A stretch of 13,297 nt of DNA from Methanosarcinales archaeon (GTDB lineage Archaea > Halobacteriota > Methanosarcinia > Methanosarcinales > Methanogasteraceae). This document shows, one piece after another, positions 12,482 through 13,297 of the stretch. A model generated the notes under the pieces. That model was not told where the DNA came from, made no database searches, and saw only the letters and a list, made by a program, of their open reading frames with translations. The DNA lies in NCBI GenBank assembly GCA_030672345.1, contig DAOVGO010000148.1, forward strand, positions 1 to 13,297. Direction: 5' to 3'. A program made the translations under genes and the position numbers. The number at the start of each line of letters is the position of its first letter. Position 1 is the first letter of the stretch.

Positions 12482-13297
12482 ATGCGTATTGCGGTGCTCG
12501 ATCTGACGCATGGCGGCGGTCTGATCGCGCAATGTCTTGCAGAGACGGACGCAAACACGGGCATTGACACAGGAACAAACACGGTCACCGCTGTTGATGT
12601 GTACCACACGATCGACAAAAGCGTTGAAGATGGTCTTAGATCGCGCGGCATATCTATGCTGGTGGATCCCCCTGACGCGGGCGATTTCGATCTGATCGTC
12701 TCGCCTGTGCATCTGGATCCTGATTATCCCACGCTCGCTGGTGCGCGTGCGGCTGCGGCTGGAGTGCCTGTGATCACGCACCATGCCGCTGTCTGCAAGA
12801 TTATGAGTCGCCACCTTCAGAGGTATGAGGTGATCGAGGTCACAGGCACGACCGCGAAGACGAGCACCGCGCGAATGCTTGCAGGGATCCTGTCATCGTG
12901 TGCCGGCAGGAGAGTTGTCTCGCATTCGAGCGCGGGTGTTGAGTACTGGGACGGCTTGGATGGTGAGAGTGGTGGGAATGGTGAGGGTAGGGATAATGGG
13001 GGTAGTCAGGATAACCGAGATGGCGGCAACCCTCGGCTGATTGCCAAGTTCAGCATCACGCCGGCAAGCATCATCGAGGTGGTGAACTCGGTCAAAGGCG
13101 AGGTCGATCCGGACGTGTTCATCTTCGAGGTCTCGCTCGGCGGCACAGGGCTTGCAGACATCGGTATCGTCACCACGTTTGCAGGCGACTATCTGATCGC
13201 AAACAACACGACAGCAGCGTCCGATGCAAAAATGCAGATGGTGCAGCGGGCAAAACCGGGATCAACGCTGATTCTGGGAAGCGATGTTGCGTCCATG
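12482..13297 (+). CDS. cfbE: Coenzyme F430 synthetase CfbE (Mur ligase-like), partial
   Basis: The frame is open from ATG 12482 to the window edge (272 codons, no stop), so the C-terminus is missing. CfbE uses ATP to activate the propionate side chain of 15,17(3)-seco-F430-17(3)-acid and close the final ring of F430. Visible marks: an N-terminus MRIAVLDLTHGGGLIAQ, a Mur-ligase P-loop TGTTAKTSTARML (121-133), and the downstream FEVSLGGTGLADIGIVT segment typical of the Mur central domain. Residues ~157-184 are a Gly/Asn/Asp-rich low-complexity insert of about 28 residues between conserved strands, apparently not family core. The gene starts 3 nt after the cfbA stop, indicating one operon. cfbB, cfbC and cfbD are expected elsewhere or beyond the edge. 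Confidence 0.9.
   Translation, partial: MRIAVLDLTHGGGLIAQCLAETDANTGIDTGTNTVTAVDVYHTIDKSVEDGLRSRGISMLVDPPDAGDFDLIVSPVHLDPDYPTLAGARAAAAGVPVITHHAAVCKIMSRHLQRYEVIEVTGTTAKTSTARMLAGILSSCAGRRVVSHSSAGVEYWDGLDGESGGNGEGRDNGGSQDNRDGGNPRLIAKFSITPASIIEVVNSVKGEVDPDVFIFEVSLGGTGLADIGIVTTFAGDYLIANNTTAASDAKMQMVQRAKPGSTLILGSDVASM
12950..13033 (+). repeat. GGT/GGA-rich low-complexity tract inside cfbE
   Basis: Repeated GGTGAG, GGTGGG, GGTAG-type units encode a Gly/Asp/Asn/Ser-rich loop (~28 residues). Length is an exact multiple of three, so the frame is kept. It probably arose by slippage and forms a disordered surface loop. Confidence 0.7.

Noticed and set aside
11987..12814. 275-codon minus-strand frame over cfbA and cfbE
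   Set aside because: It is antisense to two genes with firm motifs; its His/Arg/Val-rich translation matches no family.
1..13297. CRISPR array, complete insertion sequence or prophage
   Set aside because: No regularly spaced direct repeats, transposase or phage structural genes seen on either strand.

Overview
The window is archaeal and comes from a euryarchaeon with methanogen-type metabolism. Evidence: an archaeal-type glutamyl-tRNA synthetase, Spt5/NusG, archaeal L30e-NusA-S12-S7 genes, TATA-box promoters (some apparently giving leaderless mRNAs), a tRNA-Ser with an intron at 37/38, and at the right edge cfbA-cfbE, two genes of coenzyme F430 synthesis. F430 is the cofactor of methyl-coenzyme M reductase, so the host is probably a methanogen, an anaerobic methanotroph or another alkane-oxidising relative. 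The GltX signature (a TIGS-type variant of HIGH) recalls Methanosarcinales-like lineages. I cannot place the genus from sequence alone.

Layout. (1) 1-1815: tRNA-Gln(CUG) followed after 4 nt by gltX. (2) 1848-2848, minus strand: thpR and spt5/nusG overlap by ATGA and converge on gltX. (3) 3075-3528: a winged-helix regulator, then tRNA-Pro 4 nt after its stop codon. (4) 3592-5063, minus strand: a HEAT-repeat protein fused to a pRiA4b ORF-3 domain. Its first ~30 codons are in another frame, so the gene carries a frameshift. (5) 5064-5442: an intergenic region with a perfect 14-bp palindrome, then the intron-containing tRNA-Ser(GCU). (6) 5613-7426: a short str-type operon rpl30e-nusA-rps12-rps7 with its own promoter, lacking the RNA polymerase genes usual upstream and the elongation-factor genes usual downstream. 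(7) 7564-8988: an aldehyde dehydrogenase behind a strong hairpin. (8) 9048-9887: a stand-alone receiver protein and a PPC/DUF296 protein. (9) 9968-11137: an unrecognised 389-residue coiled-coil protein with a near-ideal Shine-Dalgarno site. (10) 11138-11384: a gene-free stretch of stem-loops with a possible group II intron 5' scrap. (11) 11385-11882, minus strand: a small integral-membrane protein with HEWFH and LDG motifs, probably a minimal site-2-protease-like metalloprotease. (12) 12083 to the end: cfbA and the start of cfbE.

The common theme is translation and transcription (two aminoacyl-tRNA-related units, Spt5, NusA, S12, S7, L30e, three tRNAs) mixed with small archaeal regulatory genes. 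Two protein genes sit 4 nt from a tRNA gene, which suggests mixed tRNA-mRNA transcripts. No CRISPR array, complete insertion sequence, prophage or recognisable defence island is present. The most unusual items are the frameshifted HEAT-pRiA4b fusion, the tRNA-Ser intron, the truncated str operon with its hairpin, the minimal S2P-like protein, the orphan 389-residue protein, and the hairpin cluster.
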